A stretch of DNA of 64,000 nt from Saccharopolyspora gregorii (GCF_024734405.1 NZ_CP059556.1:4898001-4962000); one strand, 5' to 3'. Positions 8,881 to 17,825 are shown, counted from the stretch's first letter. The notes: generated by a model from the sequence alone, not told the origin. Numbers and translations: made by a program.

Positions 8881-8917
8881 GGCTGGCGCGGGAGGGCTTC
8901 GCTCTCCCGCGCCAGCC
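8881..8917 (+). terminator. Strong intrinsic-type terminator hairpin after the SDR gene
   Basis: A perfect 14-bp GC-rich stem (8881-8894 with 8904-8917) and a 9-base loop begin 11 bases after the SDR stop. There is no clear T-run, as is usual in GC-rich actinobacteria. It also faces the 3' end of the convergent TetR gene. Confidence 0.7.
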
Positions 8918-9113
8918 CACGCCTTCGTTCGAACCACGAGCACCACGAAGAGTCGCGCACTCGCAGCCACCAGGCTCGCGCCCTGGCCGTTCACCGGTGG
9001 TCGGATCACAATCCCGGCGGATGGCAAAGAGGCCACGCGACCAGTGGCGATCTCGAGTCGCAGCGCGGGTTCTTCCAGGAGCGGGGCCGACGTTCGCCGG
9101 AGCACCCCGTCCC

Positions 9114-9701
9114 CTACGAGGGCAGCAACCGCCCCAGCGCGGATTCGGCCACGGAGGCGAGCACGTCGACGCCCATACCGGTCCGACCGAGCGCGACCAC
9201 GCCGAGCTGGGCGGCGAGGACCGCGTAGGCGACCGGTTCGGCGTCCGCGCCGGGATCCACGTCGCCTTCGCGCTGGGCACGCTCGATCGCCTCCACCAGG
9301 ACCTCGGCGGTCGCGTCGTAGCTGCGCCGGGCTTCGGCCGCGACATCCGGCATGCTCATCGCCAGTTCGGCCGTGCTGTTGGCCAACAGGCATCCGCGCT
9401 GAGCGGAGGCCCCGGTGGAGTCGCAGCTCGGACCTCGCACGAACTCGCGCACGAAGTCGACGCCGCGCGACGTGGACGCCAACCGCTCCTGGAGCATCCG
9501 AGCGTTGGCGTCGTTGTATTCGCGCAAGACCCGCAGGAACAAGGCGCGCTTGTCACCGAAGGCTCCGTACAAGCTGCCCTTGCCCAGTCCGCTGACGCGC
9601 ATGAGGTCGTCGAGCGACGTCGCCGCGTAGCCCTTGTCCCAGAACTCCTGGCGAATCGCCTCGACGACGCGATCCTCGTCGAACTCCCGGGGTCGTGGCA
9701 C
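9114..9701 (-). CDS. TetR/AcrR-family transcriptional regulator
   Basis: A 196-residue repressor. The N-terminal helix-turn-helix is clear: PRPREFDEDRVVEAI, then GYAATSLDDLMRVSGLGKGS and LYGAFGDKRALFLRVL. The C-terminal ligand domain is helical and has no recognised signature. GTG 9701 was chosen because the HTH begins straight after it; the ORF can extend to 9848 but those residues look non-coding. It is convergent with the SDR gene and the likely owner of the inverted repeat at 8096-8117. Confidence 0.9.
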   Translation of the reverse strand: MPRPREFDEDRVVEAIRQEFWDKGYAATSLDDLMRVSGLGKGSLYGAFGDKRALFLRVLREYNDANARMLQERLASTSRGVDFVREFVRGPSCDSTGASAQRGCLLANSTAELAMSMPDVAAEARRSYDATAEVLVEAIERAQREGDVDPGADAEPVAYAVLAAQLGVVALGRTGMGVDVLASVAESALGRLLPS

Positions 9702-9920
9702 ACCGCGATGGTACGCGTTCTTGACCGACCAGGCCAGAAACCCCCGGTCAGCCGGACGAGACTGGAGCGACACCGAGCCGGGTAGCCCTTGAAGATGTCG
9801 CACCCCAAAACAATCCACATCGGACAGACCACGGCCGACCCCCTCCATCGTCCGCGCCTACCGGACCGCGGGCCGGTCGACCTTCTGGACCGGGAACGGT
9901 CGCTTCGAGCGAATTCCAGG

Positions 9921-10346
9921 TCAGTTCAGGGCTTTTTCGAGTCGGCCGCCCAGCTCGGTGATCGTGTCCACGTCGCCGGGCACGGGTGCCCAGGGCAGCG
10001 TGAGCCCGTCCTTGGACTTGTCGGTGTACCGGGGGATCACGTGCAGGTGGAAGTGGAACACCGACTGCCACGCGTCGGCCCCGCAGCAGTTGAGCAGGTT
10101 CACCCCGTCGGCACCGAATTCCCGGGCCGCCGCCTTCGCGACGCGCTGGGCGGTCAGCGTGACGGCGGCCAGGTCATCGGCCGGGATCTCGAACAGATCC
10201 TTGCTGTGCCGCTTCGGAACGACGAGCAGGTGGCCGTCGGAGGCCGGGTTGATGTCCATGAACGCGAACGTCGTCGCGTCCTCCGCCACCTTCACGCTCG
10301 GAACGTCACCGGCCACGATCCCGCAGAACAAGCACTGATCACCCAT
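9921..10346 (-). CDS. HIT-family nucleotide hydrolase/transferase
   Basis: A 141-residue HIT (histidine triad) protein. It opens with CLFCGIVAGDVPS, whose CxxC may bind zinc, and has FMDINPASDGHLLVVPKRH. The triad is HFHLHVIP (His98, His100, His102), where the middle His forms the nucleotidyl intermediate. Relatives hydrolyse AMP-lysine or other nucleoside phosphoramidates in the cytoplasm. It follows the SpoIIM-like gene by 37 bases on the same strand and may share its transcript. The physiological substrate cannot be told. Confidence 0.93.
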   Translation of the reverse strand: MGDQCLFCGIVAGDVPSVKVAEDATTFAFMDINPASDGHLLVVPKRHSKDLFEIPADDLAAVTLTAQRVAKAAAREFGADGVNLLNCCGADAWQSVFHFHLHVIPRYTDKSKDGLTLPWAPVPGDVDTITELGGRLEKALN

Positions 10347-10382
10347 GCGGCCGAGGTTAGCCGGTGAGCGTCCGAGGCCGGA

Positions 10383-11045
10383 TCACAGCAGCAGCTGGCT
10401 GAGCGGGTACACGAAGTACCGCAGCGAGTACGCCTCCCACACCGCGCCGACGATCAGCAGCACCAGCGCGGGCAACGCCAGCAGGCCGATCCGCTGCACG
10501 CCTCGGACATAGCCCTGGCGCCGGTTCCGCGCGCCGACGGCGTGCGGGAACAGCCAGTGCCTGCCCAACAGGTACGCGCCGAGCAGGAAGAGGATGTAGG
10601 CCTGGAGCTCGATGACGACGGTCAGCGAGTGTGGGATGAGCGCCACCCACCCCTGGGGAGAGACCGGAACGATCGTGATGCCGGTCTCGACCGCCCAATA
10701 GCCGAAGAACGCGAGTCCGGCGAAGGGCACGACGAGCGACGGCACCACGATGGTCAGCAGGCTGAGCCGGAACAGGTTGACCCCGAGGATCGTGAGCGCG
10801 AACAACGGCGGCGTGCTCACCAGCCAGCGCACCAGATCACCGGTGCCGTCCTCCTCCAGCGACGCGGACCGCGCCGCCTGGAGCTCCGGGAAGGCGAGTC
10901 CGATCGCGAACCCGATGACGAACAGGCCGTAAGCGGCCACGTTGATGAGGAGATAAGCGCGCCTGTTCTCGCGAACGAGCCGGAAGGGTCGCCGCCAGAA
11001 CGAGATGTGCGCGGATTGCTCGACGCGAGTCGGCTCGAATGTCAT
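10383..11045 (-). CDS. SpoIIM (stage II sporulation protein M)-like membrane protein
   Basis: About 220 residues with five or six hydrophobic helices: YLLINVAAYGLFVIGFAIGL, FALTILGVNLFRLSLLTIVV, a central Gly/Ala-rich helix, the IPHSLTVVIELQAYILFLLG helix typical of the DUF95/SpoIIM family, and a C-terminal helix. ATG 11045 is preferred over an upstream start because the added 20 residues are not membrane-like. In actinobacteria these proteins often sit near RDD or sensor genes and have no sporulation role assigned. Confidence 0.75.
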   Translation of the reverse strand: MTFEPTRVEQSAHISFWRRPFRLVRENRRAYLLINVAAYGLFVIGFAIGLAFPELQAARSASLEEDGTGDLVRWLVSTPPLFALTILGVNLFRLSLLTIVVPSLVVPFAGLAFFGYWAVETGITIVPVSPQGWVALIPHSLTVVIELQAYILFLLGAYLLGRHWLFPHAVGARNRRQGYVRGVQRIGLLALPALVLLIVGAVWEAYSLRYFVYPLSQLLL

Positions 11046-11599
11046 GCCCCCATCGCATCCCACCGGCCACCGCGCGTGCAGTGGCGCGAGGTCACCGGCG
11101 GGCATGACACCACGTCATCTACCCCGGTCAGGCGGTAGGAGCGCAGACCGCGCTTCGGCGCCCACCGCGCCCTCGAACGCCGCTCGAGGCGGACTCGGTG
11201 CACCGACCTGGCCATCCCCGCGCGGTGGGCGAGGCCGGGGAGGGCGAACCAGCTACCCGTTGCTGTTACCTGACCGAGAGATGCCTGGTCACCGGCGAGC
11301 ACCAGGCCCGCGACCGAGGACCCCCAGGAAGCTCTCGCGCCGCGCTGCGTTGTCCGTCGTTCCTGGCCAAGGGGCTCGCCAGGTCAGGGGGGTGGCAACG
11401 TCCCGCCGAACGTTGCACTGCACGGGCGCCACCAGGCTCAATCGCCCCGGGGGGCGTCCCGCAGCCGCCACCCGGTCAGCGTGGGGGAACACGATAGGGG
11501 GAAGATCTGAGCAATGCAGTGGCTCGATCGTCGTATCGTGCGCGCCTCGATGCGACGACGAGCGGCGCGGCGAGCTCAAGATCGAGAACAGGTTGGAAG
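11046..11599. other. Non-coding divergent interval between the SpoIIM-like gene and the response regulator
   Basis: 554 bases with no convincing gene; the ORFs running through it lack coding character. A possible hairpin with 7-bp arms lies at 11283-11307 (GCCTGGT and ACCAGGC). Promoters for both flanking genes must lie here, but I cannot place them confidently. Confidence 0.5.
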
Positions 11600-12349
11600 A
11601 TGACGCAGCCGGACCACACGACGGACGGCGGCTCACGCGCTGGGCAGCTGCGCGTGCTGGTCGTGGAGGACGATCACGCGGTGGCCCAGGTGATCTCCGA
11701 TTACCTGAATCGGGCGGGTTACAGCCCGGTGGTCGTCCCGGACGGCGCGGTCGGCCTGGAACTGGCCCACCAGATGGCGCCCGACCTGGTGATCCTCGAC
11801 GTGATGCTGCCCGGCTTGAACGGCATCCAGGTCTTGCAACAGCTGCGCACCCGCAGTCAGGTGCCGGTGATCATGCTGACCTCGCTGGGCGCCGAGGACG
11901 ACCGGCTGCGGGGGCTGGAAGCCGGCGCGGACGACTACCTGACCAAGCCGTTCAGCCCGCGCGAACTGGTGATGCGGGTGCAGGCGGTGCTGCGCCGGAC
12001 CGCCACCATGCCGGTCGCCGCGGCCAACAAGGTGGTGCGGGTGGGCGACCTGGAGGTGGACCAGGCCGCGCGCATGGTCAGCAAGGCCGGGCGGAAGCTG
12101 ACGATGACGAACAAGGAGTTCGAGCTCCTGGTCTTCCTGCTCGACAACCCCGGCCGGGTGTTCCGCCGGGACGAGCTGCTGCGCGCGGTGTGGTCCTACG
12201 ACTTCGGCGATGCCTCCACCGTCACGGTCCACGTGCGCAGGTTGCGGGCGAAGATCGAAGACGACCCCGCGCGGCCCACGGCTCTGGTGACCGTCTGGGG
12301 CGTCGGGTACCGGTTCGACCCGCCCGGCGAATCCGGGGCACCGCGGTGA
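11600..12349 (+). CDS. OmpR/PhoB-type response regulator
   Basis: A 249-residue regulator. The receiver domain begins at VLVVEDD, with the phosphoacceptor Asp67 in LVILDVMLPG, Thr in MLTSLG and Lys in YLTKPFSPREL. The C-terminal winged helix is LTMTNKEFELLVFLL ... DASTVTVHVRRLRAKIE ... VTVWGVGYRF. ATG 11600 gives a normal N-terminus. Its stop overlaps the kinase start (GTGA at 12346-12349), so the pair is co-translated. The signal and target genes cannot be read from the sequence; the adjacent anchored beta-propeller gene is one candidate target. Confidence 0.95.
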   Translation: MTQPDHTTDGGSRAGQLRVLVVEDDHAVAQVISDYLNRAGYSPVVVPDGAVGLELAHQMAPDLVILDVMLPGLNGIQVLQQLRTRSQVPVIMLTSLGAEDDRLRGLEAGADDYLTKPFSPRELVMRVQAVLRRTATMPVAAANKVVRVGDLEVDQAARMVSKAGRKLTMTNKEFELLVFLLDNPGRVFRRDELLRAVWSYDFGDASTVTVHVRRLRAKIEDDPARPTALVTVWGVGYRFDPPGESGAPR

Positions 12350-13458
12350 ACCCGGTGCTGATCACGCTGATCGCGATCTTCGAATCGGTCGGGGTCGGTT
12401 TGATCGGCGCGGCGGTGCTGCGCATGCTCAGGCGGTACTCGGTCGAACTGTCCTTGGTCGCCGTCGTCGTGATCACCGTGTGCGCGCTGAACGCGAGCAT
12501 GCTCACCATCGTGCTGGTGGGGCGGTCGGATCAGCTGTCGGCATCAACGAATCTGGCGGCGAACTTCGTGGCCGGGATGGTGTCCATCGGGATCGGAGTG
12601 GCGCTCGGCCGCTCGGTCGTGCGGGGCAGTCGGCAGCTGACCGAAGCCGCGCGCGCGTTCGGTCAGGACCAGCGGTTCCAGCTGGCCGACGACCCGCCGA
12701 CCGCGGAACTCGCCGAGCTGGCCCGGGAATTGCGCGTGACCAGTGCCAAACTCGCGGAGTCCCGGAACCGGGAGCAGGCGGTGGAGGCGTCCCGGCGGCA
12801 GTTGGTCGCGTGGATCTCGCACGACCTGCGCAGCCCGCTGGCCCGCTTGCGGGCGATGACCGAGTCCCTCGAAGACGGCGTCGCCGACGACGTACCGGGC
12901 TACCACCGCAAGATCCGGGCCGACGCCGACCGGCTGACCGGCATGGTCGACGACCTCTTCGAGCTGTCCCAGCTCCAGGCCGGCACCTTGCGCCTGACGC
13001 TGCGGGAGGTGGCGCTCGACGACTTGGTCAGCGATGTGGTGTCCGGTCTCGACGTGCTCGCCGACCGGCGCTCGATCCGGCTGCGACCGAACCGCGTTGA
13101 GCCGGTGACCGCCGCCGTGGACGACCGGATGATGACCCGGGTGTTGAACAACCTGCTGGTGAACGCGATACAGTACGCGCCGGCGAATACGACGGTGTCC
13201 CTCGACGTGCGGGCGGAGCACGGTTGGGCGCTGGTCTGGATCTCCGACCAGTGCGGCGGAATCCCGCCGGAGAGCCTCAACTCGGTGTTCGACGTGGGCT
13301 GGCGGGGCGAGCGGCGCTCACCCGGCACCGAGAAGGGCGGCGGACTCGGGCTGTCCATCGCGCAAGGGGTCGTGCGGGCCCACGGCGGCGACGTGTCGGT
13401 GCGGAATGTGCCGGGCGGATGCCGGTTCGAGGTCCGGTTGCCACTGCGCGCCGGCTGA
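12346..13458 (+). CDS. Membrane sensor histidine kinase, partner of the preceding regulator
   Basis: 370 residues. Two N-terminal membrane helices (residues about 4-26 and 35-58) with hardly any extracytoplasmic loop are followed by another hydrophobic segment (residues 70-90), a linker, and a HisKA domain with His159 in AWISHDLRSPLARL. The ATP-binding domain has N (NNLLVNAIQYAP), G1 (WISDQCGGIP) and G2 (KGGGLGLSIAQGVVRAHGG) boxes. The near absence of an external loop suggests sensing within or at the membrane, or through another protein. It starts at GTG 12346, overlapping the regulator stop. Confidence 0.94.
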   Translation: MNPVLITLIAIFESVGVGLIGAAVLRMLRRYSVELSLVAVVVITVCALNASMLTIVLVGRSDQLSASTNLAANFVAGMVSIGIGVALGRSVVRGSRQLTEAARAFGQDQRFQLADDPPTAELAELARELRVTSAKLAESRNREQAVEASRRQLVAWISHDLRSPLARLRAMTESLEDGVADDVPGYHRKIRADADRLTGMVDDLFELSQLQAGTLRLTLREVALDDLVSDVVSGLDVLADRRSIRLRPNRVEPVTAAVDDRMMTRVLNNLLVNAIQYAPANTTVSLDVRAEHGWALVWISDQCGGIPPESLNSVFDVGWRGERRSPGTEKGGGLGLSIAQGVVRAHGGDVSVRNVPGGCRFEVRLPLRAG

Positions 13459-14055
13459 GCACGCTCGACGAGGCGGTACCGCGGATTCCGCGGGAGGCGA
13501 TACCGCGCGGCGGATCGCTCGGTCTCCGCACAAGTCCTCGAATGCTCCGCTCGACGGTGAACGATTTCTCGAATTGCCGCAAAGAAGCAGTCGAGGCGAC
13601 TGGAACTCGAACCGATCAGCGCACATCATCGCGAATCGCGAATGCGGCACCGGAGAAATCGCACCGCTATGTTCGCCGATCGCGAATCCACCGCGACCAC
13701 GATCCGGCCCGCCTCGGCCGAGCGCCACCGCGACGCGGTCCAACCTGGACATCTGTACACGTCCGGTAGCGGCGACGAACAATGCCGCTTCGGCACACTT
13801 CGCTGCCACGGCCCCGAATCCGACCGGTCGCGGAGCATCACCACCGGCGACGGCTGCATCGATCCACAACGGTTCGATCACGAGCTGGAGCACCCGCGAG
13901 GCCGGGCACGCACTAGGCGAATACTCCGACAACGCACCGCATTGCCCGTTCAGTGGCGGCCCGTTCAAGAAAGCGTCAACCCTGCGCCATTGACCGCCTC
14001 GAACAGTGGTAAATTTCATCTCAAATGGCCTAATGGCGCGTCGTGGAGGTGGCCA
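13459..14055. other. Non-coding interval after the histidine kinase
   Basis: 597 bases without a supported gene. A weak hairpin (CCGCGG-ATT-CCGCGG, 13479-13493) follows the kinase stop and may terminate it. The stretch from about 13550 to 14040 is noticeably richer in A/T than the flanking genes and probably holds the promoter of the propeller gene. Confidence 0.5.
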
Positions 14056-15417
14056 GTGCCTCTTTTCTCGGTCAACGATCAGTCCGGAAATTCTCTGCGC
14101 GGACGCGATTCCTCCGAGCCTGCCCGGTGGCTCGGGGCCGACGACGCTCCGACCATCCCGCTGCCCAAGATTCGCTCCCGGCGCAGTGATCGGAAGCGGT
14201 TGCTGGCGGTCTGCCTCATCGGAGCCGCTCTGATCGCGACGCCGTTCGCGCTGGTCGGACTCTTCGTGCCGAAGATGGTGAACGCGGATCTCTCCAGCGC
14301 GCCGGTCGGACCGCTCTCCGAAGGCACCATGGCCGGCGGATTCCGGCCCGACTACGCGAGGGAGCCGGCGGCGCGGGCGGTCCTGGACGGCAAGTGGCGG
14401 CTGACCCACGTGGCGAGGAGCAAGCACGGCACCGTGGTGCGGAACCACCAGCGCGTGCCCGCGCAGGACACCATGGCCGGATGGACCGACCTCGGCGGGA
14501 GTGCCGCTGGAAATCCGGTGATCGTGGCCGACTTGCACGAACGGATGGCGGCGTTCGTGGTCAGCGCCGACGGCTCGTTGTCGTACAACCCGCAGATCGA
14601 GGCGGACTCCGAATCTCCCGGCAGGTGGCAGAGCCTCGGCGGCGCGCAGCTGACCGGCACGCCCGCGGCGGCCCAGGACGCCGCTGGCAGGCTGCACGTG
14701 TTCGCCCGTTCCACCGCGGGAGGGCTCTGGGAGGTCCACGAGAACCGGGCAGGCGAGGGCGTCTGGAGTGGACTGCGCGAACTGCCCGGACCTCCGATCG
14801 CGGACGATCCGGTGGTGCACGTCGATTCGGAGCACGCGTTGAAGCTCTTCGCGCTGGGCAGCGACGGAGTGCTGCGGACGCACGCGCAGAACGTCATCGG
14901 CGGGGACGATTGGAACCCGGCGCAGGAAGTACCTGGCATCGCGGCCACCTCACCGGCGGTGGCCATCGACCACGAGGGCAGGTTGCAGTTGTTCGCCGGG
15001 GGCCCGAACGGTGAGCTCATGCAGAGCAGCGAGCTCACCCCCACGACCAATACCTGGACCGGTTGGCGGACCTGGCGCGAGTGGCGCAGCGGACCCGGCA
15101 CCTTCGCCGGTCGGCCCGTGGTCGCCATGAACGCCAAGGGCGGGCTGGTGGTGTTCGCCCGCGACGCGAGCGGAGGGGTCCACGAGAGCTGGCAGGCCGC
15201 GGGGGAACGCACCAGGTGGTTCACCTGGCAACCCCATGCGGGCGATCTCGTCGAGCTGACCGCCGCGGTGACGGACTCCGCCGGGAAGATGGTCGTGTAC
15301 GGGATCGGCGGGGACGGGCGCCTGACGCGCGCGCGCCAAGACGGCCCCTCGACCGGGCCGTGGCACGAGTGGGACGCGGACCTCGGCGGCGAGCTCAACG
15401 TCACCACCAACAGCTGA
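14056..15417 (+). CDS. Membrane-anchored PLL/tectonin-like beta-propeller protein
   Basis: 453 residues. A 48-residue basic cytoplasmic tail is followed by one membrane helix (about residues 49-71). The extracytoplasmic domain is built of repeats of the form W..LGG..x..P......LxVFAR...GGL......W (for example WTDLGGSAAGNP, LHVFARSTAGGLWEV, LVVFARDASGGVHESW), about seven blades. This pattern fits the PLL-like (Photorhabdus lectin) propellers that bind sugars such as fucose. GTG 14056 has GGAGGT at good spacing and removes 138 unlike residues of the longer ORF. It probably displays a carbohydrate-binding propeller outside the cell. No catalytic residues recognised. Confidence 0.8.
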   Translation: MPLFSVNDQSGNSLRGRDSSEPARWLGADDAPTIPLPKIRSRRSDRKRLLAVCLIGAALIATPFALVGLFVPKMVNADLSSAPVGPLSEGTMAGGFRPDYAREPAARAVLDGKWRLTHVARSKHGTVVRNHQRVPAQDTMAGWTDLGGSAAGNPVIVADLHERMAAFVVSADGSLSYNPQIEADSESPGRWQSLGGAQLTGTPAAAQDAAGRLHVFARSTAGGLWEVHENRAGEGVWSGLRELPGPPIADDPVVHVDSEHALKLFALGSDGVLRTHAQNVIGGDDWNPAQEVPGIAATSPAVAIDHEGRLQLFAGGPNGELMQSSELTPTTNTWTGWRTWREWRSGPGTFAGRPVVAMNAKGGLVVFARDASGGVHESWQAAGERTRWFTWQPHAGDLVELTAAVTDSAGKMVVYGIGGDGRLTRARQDGPSTGPWHEWDADLGGELNVTTNS

Positions 15418-15444
15418 GCTTCGGCACGCACCGCGCCCACGACG

Positions 15445-15461
15445 TTCCGGGCGTCCCGGAA
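15445..15461. terminator. Short hairpin between convergent genes
   Basis: A perfect 7-bp stem (TTCCGGG / CCCGGAA) with a 3-base loop, 28 bases after the propeller stop and upstream of the convergent SseB-like stop. It could serve both directions. Modest evidence. Confidence 0.35.
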
Positions 15462-15617
15462 GTCGCCGAGGTCCACGCCGACTGCTCCGGCAGCGCGATC
15501 TCCTCGGCACGAGTGGAGCTTCCGCTGTCCCGCCCAGGCGATCCGAGTGCCGTCGCGGTCCGGGTGGAGTGCCGTTCCTTCCCGTGCACCCCAGAACCCA
15601 TGACTTCGTCACCCGCA

Positions 15618-16238
15618 TCAGCCGGGGCGCATCGGCTGCTCCTGTTCATCCGAGCTGCGTCCGGCCCCGGTCGCGAACGCGTCCTTAAGCGCTCCGGCCT
15701 CGATCCGCATCGACGCCGGAGCGCCGGGGTTCAGCAGCACGTCGAGGCCGGACTCCGGCAGCTCATCGGCCAGTTCGTCGACGGTCACCTCCAGCCACCG
15801 GGCTTCCGGCACCCGGCGCTGGTGCGCCGGGGAGGTGGCCACCAGCACCGAGAGCACGTCGTCGGGGGACTTGGTCACCACCGTCCTGCCCTCCTCATCG
15901 ACCGCTAAAGCCAGCACCACCTGCGACAACCGCTCCAGCACTTCGGCGCCGTCGATCCGGTCCTCGACCGCCAGTTGGAGGGCGGCGTCGGCCGGATCGG
16001 TCGGCAGGCCCGGCCGGGAGGGTCGATAGCTCGGATTGGCCCGGAACAGGGCCGTCTCGCCGCCTCCGTCGACTAACCAGCCGCCGACCACGGCCGTGGT
16101 CGGCGGATCGTCCTCCTCCGCCCAAGCGGGGTCGAGCAGGAAATGCCACCGATCGCCTTCCCCGAACTCCGCCCGCTCGGCGGCGTCGGCCAGCGCGTCG
16201 TCCCAGATCTGCTCGTCGGTCCTGGCCTGTTCGCCCAC
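15618..16238 (-). CDS. T7SS-associated protein with SseB-like C-terminal domain
   Basis: 206 residues. The N-terminal part (IWDDALADAA, HFLLDPAWAEEDDPPTTAVVGGW, NPSYRPS) and the C-terminal SseB-like half (VLSVLVATSPAHQ, LLNPGAPASMRIEA) match the actinobacterial proteins annotated as type VII secretion system-associated. The molecular role is unknown; it is soluble. GTG 16238 is preferred to GTG 16265 because GAGGAG lies at good spacing. It is the last gene of the minus-strand block, 30 bases after the YrhB/papain gene, so it probably belongs to the effector operon. Confidence 0.75.
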   Translation of the reverse strand: MGEQARTDEQIWDDALADAAERAEFGEGDRWHFLLDPAWAEEDDPPTTAVVGGWLVDGGGETALFRANPSYRPSRPGLPTDPADAALQLAVEDRIDGAEVLERLSQVVLALAVDEEGRTVVTKSPDDVLSVLVATSPAHQRRVPEARWLEVTVDELADELPESGLDVLLNPGAPASMRIEAGALKDAFATGAGRSSDEQEQPMRPG

Positions 16239-16268
16239 CCGGTCTCCTCGGTCTCCGGTCCGCACCGA

Positions 16269-17549
16269 CTACTCGAAACGCACGACGTGCAGTCCCAGCG
16301 GCTCCTGGTCGAAGGCGGGGAAACCCTGCTCGGCCAACGAATCGACCACGCGCACCCCGCCGTCCCGCTGCGTCGCCACCAGCAGGTTGCCCACCGTTTC
16401 GCGGTCGCGGGCGTCCTTGCGGCGAACCCACACCATCGCCCTGGCGCCCTCCGGCGCCTCCGACAGCTCCGACAGGACGTCGCCCCAGTGCTGGTGCACG
16501 GAGGTGCTCAGCGGTTCACCGAGCTCGCGCACCGTGGGCTCGTACCACGCCGCATGGGCGGGCAGCGGCGGTTCGGGAAGGTCATCGCGTCCTTCGTCCC
16601 ACTGGGACAGGTAGGCCCACGGGTCGTCGTTGGGCAGTCCGAACGGGGCCTCGCCGCTCTCCTTCGGCACCACCAGCGCGGCGTCGAGCATCTGGTCCCG
16701 CCAGTCACCGGACTCCAGGAACCGCGGCGTGGTGCAGGCGAACAGCCAGCCCCGCTCCGTCTCGTCCGCGGCGTCCGGCTCGACGAGGACCGCCTCGCCG
16801 CCGTAGGTGTGGCCCAGCCAGCTCTCCGCCTTGCCGATCGCGGACTCCAGGTCAGCGGCGGCGCCCTCCCACGGCGCTGTGAGGACCTCGACCGCCCCGG
16901 GGAGGGGACGGTGGAAGCGGGCCACCGCGATCTGCGCGACCTCGTCGTCATCCAACCGGGCCAGCGTTCCCCGCTGGCCGTCGAGCACGATGACCTGGTC
17001 GTCGTCGTGGAACGCGTACAGCAGGTGCCCGGTGATCTCGACCCCGCCGAGCTGCCTGCGCAGCCACATCACGCCCCTGGTGCCCGGTCCGCCTTCGACG
17101 ATCATGGAGGTGGCGTCCTGCCAGGTCGAGCAGGTGCTCAACTCGGCGTCCGGGAAGTGCGCGGCCAGCATCCGGCCCCACCAGCCCGGCGCCTCGTCCA
17201 TCGGCTCCCACGGCAGGGCCGAGGCCGGGTAGCGGTCCACCGCGGCGTCCGTCGCGATCAGGCAGCCCCGCGCGTTGCTCCGCCAGCGCCACGAACCGGT
17301 GTCCGTCCCGGCCCCGTTGACCTCTTCGTTGAGCGGCTCCGCGTTGGCAACCGGGAAGGGCTCTCCGCCGTCCTTGGGCACGGCGATGGTGGCGGCCAGC
17401 AACGGCTCGGAGGAACCGGTCACGTAGTCGCACCCGAACAGCAGGTTGCGCTCGCCGTCGAACAGCGGCTCGTCGCCGGTGAGGGTCACCAGCCCGCCGT
17501 ACGTGCGCTCCAGCCACTCCGCGGCCCGACGGGCGGAATCGTCACTCAT
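16269..17549 (-). CDS. Putative decoy immunity protein: tandem YrhB/Imm35 plus papain-fold repeats
   Basis: 426 residues built as two repeats. Each has a YrhB/Imm35-like part (AAEWLERTYGGLVTL at 11-25; AESWLGHTYGGEAVLV at 241-256; each followed by VPK..GE.PF..) and a papain-fold-like part. The first papain part keeps a plausible Cys96 (ARGCLIATDAAV), His175 (TGHLLYAFHDDD) and Asp190 (VIVLDGQRG), the same order as the toxin domains of the giant protein. In the second part Cys is gone, His is replaced by Asn (VGNLLVATQRDG) and only Asp403 (RVVDS) remains. Imm35/YrhB proteins neutralise papain-fold toxins, so this looks like an immunity factor for the giant protein. It starts at ATG 17549 after GAGGTGAAG. 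Confidence 0.7.
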   Translation of the reverse strand: MSDDSARRAAEWLERTYGGLVTLTGDEPLFDGERNLLFGCDYVTGSSEPLLAATIAVPKDGGEPFPVANAEPLNEEVNGAGTDTGSWRWRSNARGCLIATDAAVDRYPASALPWEPMDEAPGWWGRMLAAHFPDAELSTCSTWQDATSMIVEGGPGTRGVMWLRRQLGGVEITGHLLYAFHDDDQVIVLDGQRGTLARLDDDEVAQIAVARFHRPLPGAVEVLTAPWEGAAADLESAIGKAESWLGHTYGGEAVLVEPDAADETERGWLFACTTPRFLESGDWRDQMLDAALVVPKESGEAPFGLPNDDPWAYLSQWDEGRDDLPEPPLPAHAAWYEPTVRELGEPLSTSVHQHWGDVLSELSEAPEGARAMVWVRRKDARDRETVGNLLVATQRDGGVRVVDSLAEQGFPAFDQEPLGLHVVRFE

Positions 17550-17560
17550 CTTCACCTCAG

Positions 17561-17809
17561 TCACTCGTGAGAGCCTTCGTCGCGCGGGACAACCGTCTTG
17601 TCCCCATCGTGGACCGTGCGGATCGCGACGAAACCGGGTCGCGAACGGGAGGCGGGGAAACCCCCCACCGGAGGGCGAAACCCGGCGAACCGGTAGTTCC
17701 ATCCCCGGCCACCGTGAAAGAGCCGGGGATGGTCTGCCGCACGGACGAGCAGCTCCTCCAGGATGGCGAACTCGCCCCGAAGCGCGAGGCATGCACGAAG
17801 GGCGGTCAT
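17561..17809 (-). CDS. Small unrecognised ORF directly downstream of the giant gene
   Basis: 82 residues beginning MTALRACLALRGEF, with an in-frame TTG at 17815 that would give 84. A GGAGG motif immediately follows the giant gene's stop and lies at usable distance from either start. Third codon positions are strongly G/C. The start falls 17 bases after the giant stop, and its own stop is 12 bases before the YrhB/papain gene, filling the gap exactly. It is basic and soluble with no known motif. Position suggests an immunity or accessory protein. It could also be a chance ORF. Confidence 0.45.
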   Translation of the reverse strand: MTALRACLALRGEFAILEELLVRAADHPRLFHGGRGWNYRFAGFRPPVGGFPASRSRPGFVAIRTVHDGDKTVVPRDEGSHE

Positions 17810-17825
17810 GACCAACTCGTCCTCC

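Noticed and set aside
9702-9920. TetR autoregulatory operator (TGACCG ... CGGTCA)
   Set aside because: Six-base arms with a long spacer and no match to the repeat before the SDR gene; too weak to call.
9897-11599. Upstream extensions of the regulator and kinase reading frames (for example a start at 11005 for the kinase)
   Set aside because: The extension overlaps the regulator gene and the divergent SpoIIM gene; GTG 12346 with GTGA overlap is the natural start.
13642-14055. Upstream extension of the propeller protein to 13642
   Set aside because: The added residues are not membrane or propeller-like; GTG 14056 has a good Shine-Dalgarno and gives a normal N-terminal anchor.
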